A stretch of 7,513 nucleotides of DNA from CAZFAT01 sp964517075. GTDB lineage: Bacteria > Acidobacteriota > Vicinamibacteria > Vicinamibacterales > SCN-69-37. The stretch's first letter is position 1. Each line of letters starts with the position of its first letter. The DNA lies in NCBI GenBank assembly GCA_964517075.1, contig CAZFAT010000093.1, positions 1 through 7,513 on the forward strand. Reading direction: 5' to 3'. The notes under the pieces were generated by a model that was not told the DNA's origin, did not search any database, and worked only from the letters and a program-made list of their open reading frames with translations. Positions 5,764-7,513 of this stretch are shown here, piece after piece. The position numbers and the translations under genes were made by a program.

Positions 5764-7513
5764 ATGACGTCCTTCGACCTCGCCCACGCGCTGCCCGGCA
5801 TCATCGCGTTCCGGATCGCCATCATCCTGTTGACGGTCGCCGTCGCGCGACGGCCTCGGGCGGCGCTCGTCGTGGCCTTCGCCGGATCGGCGTTGGCCTC
5901 GCTCGTGTCCGGCCTGATGGGGATGGCCGTGCTGCGCACGGGCGCACCGGCCGAGGGCGTCCTCCTCGCGCATCAGGCGTCCGGGTTCACGCTGACGTAC
6001 ACGGTCGACGGACTGTCGGCGTGGTTCCTGGCCGTGCTGGCCGTGCTGGCCATCCCGATCGCCGTCTTCAGCACCGAGTACATCGCGCGCGCGCACTACC
6101 GCGACCGCGCGGCGTTCGTCGGCATCGGCTTCAACGTGCTGCTCGGGGCGCTGGAAATCGTCTTCGCCGCCGGTGACGTCATCGCGTTCCTGTTTGCCTG
6201 GGAGCTCTTCACGCTCGTGACCGCGGCACTTGTCGCGACCGAGCACGAGAAGCGGGCGAATCGCCGGGCGGCGTTCCTGTACCTGGTCATGTCGCACGTG
6301 GGCACCGGCTGCCTGCTGGCCGGATTCCTCACGCTGGCCGCGTTCTCCGGATCCTTCTCCTTCGCCACAATCCTCTCAGGCCAGGTCGTGCCCGAGCCGG
6401 TCCGCAACACGATGTTCGCGCTTTTCCTGGTGGGGTTCGGGGTGAAGGCCGGTGTGATTCCGCTGCACGTGTGGCTCCCGGAAGCCCACCCGTCCGCGCC
6501 GGCGAACATCTCCGCGCTCCTGTCGGCCGTCGTCATCAAGGCCGGCATCTACGGCATCATGCGGGTCTGCGCGTTCGGCCTGGGCACGCCAACGCTCACG
6601 TGGGGCGTCATCATCATCACGGCCGGCGCGCTCTCGGCAATCCTCGGCGTGCTGTACGCGCTGATGCAGCACGACCTCAAGCGCCTCCTCGCGTATCACA
6701 GCATCGAGAACATCGGCATCATCCTCCTCGGCCTGGGGGCCGCCATGCTGGCCCTCACCCTCGGCCGCGGCGACGTCGCGGCGCTCGGCATGGCGGCCAG
6801 CCTGTTCCACGTGCTGAATCACGCACTGTTCAAGGGCCTGCTGTTCCTCGGCGCCGGGAGCGTCCTGACGGCGACCGGCACGGCCCAGATTGAGCTGTTC
6901 GGGGGCCTGCTCAGGCGGATGCCGTGGACAGGCCTGTTCTTCCTCGTCGGCGCCATGGCCATTTCAGGCCTCCCGCCGCTGAACGGCTTCGCGAGCGAGT
7001 GGCTGACCTTCCAGGCGTTCCTCTTCGGCTTCCGCGGATCGGCGGACCCGCCGCTGCGCTTCCTGTTTCCGATCGCCGGCGCGCTGCTGGCGCTGACGAC
7101 GGCGCTGGCCGCCGCCTGTTTCGTGAAGGCGTTTGGGATCTCGTTTCTCGCACGGCCGCGCAGCGAGGCGGCCGACGCGGCCCGCGAATCGCCCGCCGCG
7201 ATGCTCGTCCCGCAGGCGTTCCTGGCGATGCTGTGCGTGGTGTTCGGTTTGTTTCCTGGGCTCGCGCTCCGTGTGCTGGCGGGCGTGATGACGACTCTGC
7301 CCGGCTTGCAGCCGCCGGCCGATATGGGGCAGCGCGTGCTGACCCTGACGGCAGGCACCCCGGGCACATTGACCGCGTTCGATCACGTGGTGCCGACCGT
7401 GCTCGGCGGGGCTTTGATCGTTGGACTGGTGATCGCCGTGTTGCTGACGCGTCGTGCCGCGGCGGCCCGGCCCGTGCCGACGTGGGGATGCGGCGGCGAG
7501 CTGACGGCGCGCA
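5764..7513 (+). CDS. hyfB: HyfB/HycC-type hydrogenase-4 (formate hydrogenlyase) membrane subunit, Mrp/NuoL-like proton pump (3' partial)
   Basis: 583 codons are open from the ATG at 5764 to the right edge with no stop. The protein is nearly all hydrophobic, about 14-15 membrane helices, and belongs to the antiporter-like subunits of complex I and group 4 hydrogenases. Family residues visible are Glu147 in AWELFT, Lys228 in VGFGVKAGVIPLHVWLPEAH, Lys259 in ALLSAVVIKAGIYGIMR, Lys306 in LKRLLAYHSIENIGII, His349/His353 and Lys357 in LFHVLNHALFKGLLFLGAG, and GLPPLNGFASEWL (402-414). The wording YHSIENIGII and the late PTWGCGGEL (572-580) point to HyfB/HycC rather than NuoL or MrpA. Such a subunit moves protons across the inner membrane, coupled to a hydrogenase-like peripheral arm. 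E. coli HyfB has about 670 residues, so perhaps 80-100 are missing. No Shine-Dalgarno is seen in the 13-bp gap after arsR. Whether the complex is a true hydrogenase depends on the unseen large subunit. Confidence 0.9.
   Translation, partial: MTSFDLAHALPGIIAFRIAIILLTVAVARRPRAALVVAFAGSALASLVSGLMGMAVLRTGAPAEGVLLAHQASGFTLTYTVDGLSAWFLAVLAVLAIPIAVFSTEYIARAHYRDRAAFVGIGFNVLLGALEIVFAAGDVIAFLFAWELFTLVTAALVATEHEKRANRRAAFLYLVMSHVGTGCLLAGFLTLAAFSGSFSFATILSGQVVPEPVRNTMFALFLVGFGVKAGVIPLHVWLPEAHPSAPANISALLSAVVIKAGIYGIMRVCAFGLGTPTLTWGVIIITAGALSAILGVLYALMQHDLKRLLAYHSIENIGIILLGLGAAMLALTLGRGDVAALGMAASLFHVLNHALFKGLLFLGAGSVLTATGTAQIELFGGLLRRMPWTGLFFLVGAMAISGLPPLNGFASEWLTFQAFLFGFRGSADPPLRFLFPIAGALLALTTALAAACFVKAFGISFLARPRSEAADAARESPAAMLVPQAFLAMLCVVFGLFPGLALRVLAGVMTTLPGLQPPADMGQRVLTLTAGTPGTLTAFDHVVPTVLGGALIVGLVIAVLLTRRAAAARPVPTWGCGGELTAR

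Noticed and set aside
5199..5939. Long minus-strand open frame of 246 codons covering the end of the FKBP gene, arsR and the start of hyfB.
   Set aside because: It overlaps three plus-strand genes with clear family motifs. Its product is a low-complexity mix rich in Arg, Ala and Asp, typical of antisense frames in GC-rich DNA.
6027..6050. Short tandem repeat of the 9-mer CTGGCCGTG in the hyfB-like gene.
   Set aside because: It encodes a normal membrane helix segment (LAVLAVLA) and is explained by codon bias for Leu, Ala and Val.
5764..7513. Assignment of the membrane protein as NuoL/NuoN of complex I, MrpA/MrpD antiporter or DabB.
   Set aside because: The YHSIENIGII wording and the late PTWGCGG motif match HyfB/HycC better. 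A DabA-type gene or other nuo/mrp genes are not visible, though the right side is cut off.

Overview
The window is a GC-rich bacterial stretch with six protein genes, two of them cut by the window edges. Exported proteins with Gly/Arg-rich inserts, a PQQ-like propeller opening with a WPHWRGP motif, and an azurin-like tail typical of multidomain redox proteins suggest an Acidobacteriota soil genome, possibly Vicinamibacteria. This placement rests on gene style only; no rRNA or other phylogenetic marker is present.

Layout. Positions 2-439 (+) hold the C-terminal end of a larger exported protein: a Gly/Arg-rich linker, then a cupredoxin domain with a complete His/Cys/His/Met copper set. Three bases later comes a 907-residue secreted M14 zinc carboxypeptidase (443-3166, +), with a second Gly/Arg-rich insert inside its C-terminal GATase-like domain. 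An eight-bladed PQQ-like propeller protein (3195-4490, -) converges on it tail to tail, and a stem-loop sits across the junction. A 343-bp divergent intergenic region follows. It contains a perfect 9-bp hairpin, an extended -10 promoter candidate, and a short stretch resembling a propeller blade. Next is an FKBP-type prolyl isomerase lipoprotein (4834-5298, +), followed by a GC-rich hairpin and an AT-rich island that looks like a promoter/operator. The last two genes are an ArsR-type repressor (5412-5750, +) and, 13 bp later, a HyfB/HycC-type proton-pumping membrane subunit (5764 to the window end, +), open at the right edge.

How the genes relate. The left part serves the cell envelope: a copper redox domain, peptide breakdown, a beta-propeller and a folding helper, all with export signals or (for the cupredoxin) probably exported. 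They share a compartment, but nothing visible shows that they form one pathway. The right part looks like the start of an operon for a group 4 hydrogenase or hydrogenase-related membrane complex, with the ArsR protein as its likely local regulator.

I see no CRISPR array, tRNA, rRNA, insertion sequence or clear undescribed system. The points most worth a second look are the arsR-hyfB pairing with its AT-rich operator-like island, the Gly/Arg-rich G-run insert in the peptidase, and the hairpin and blade-like fragment between the propeller and FKBP genes.
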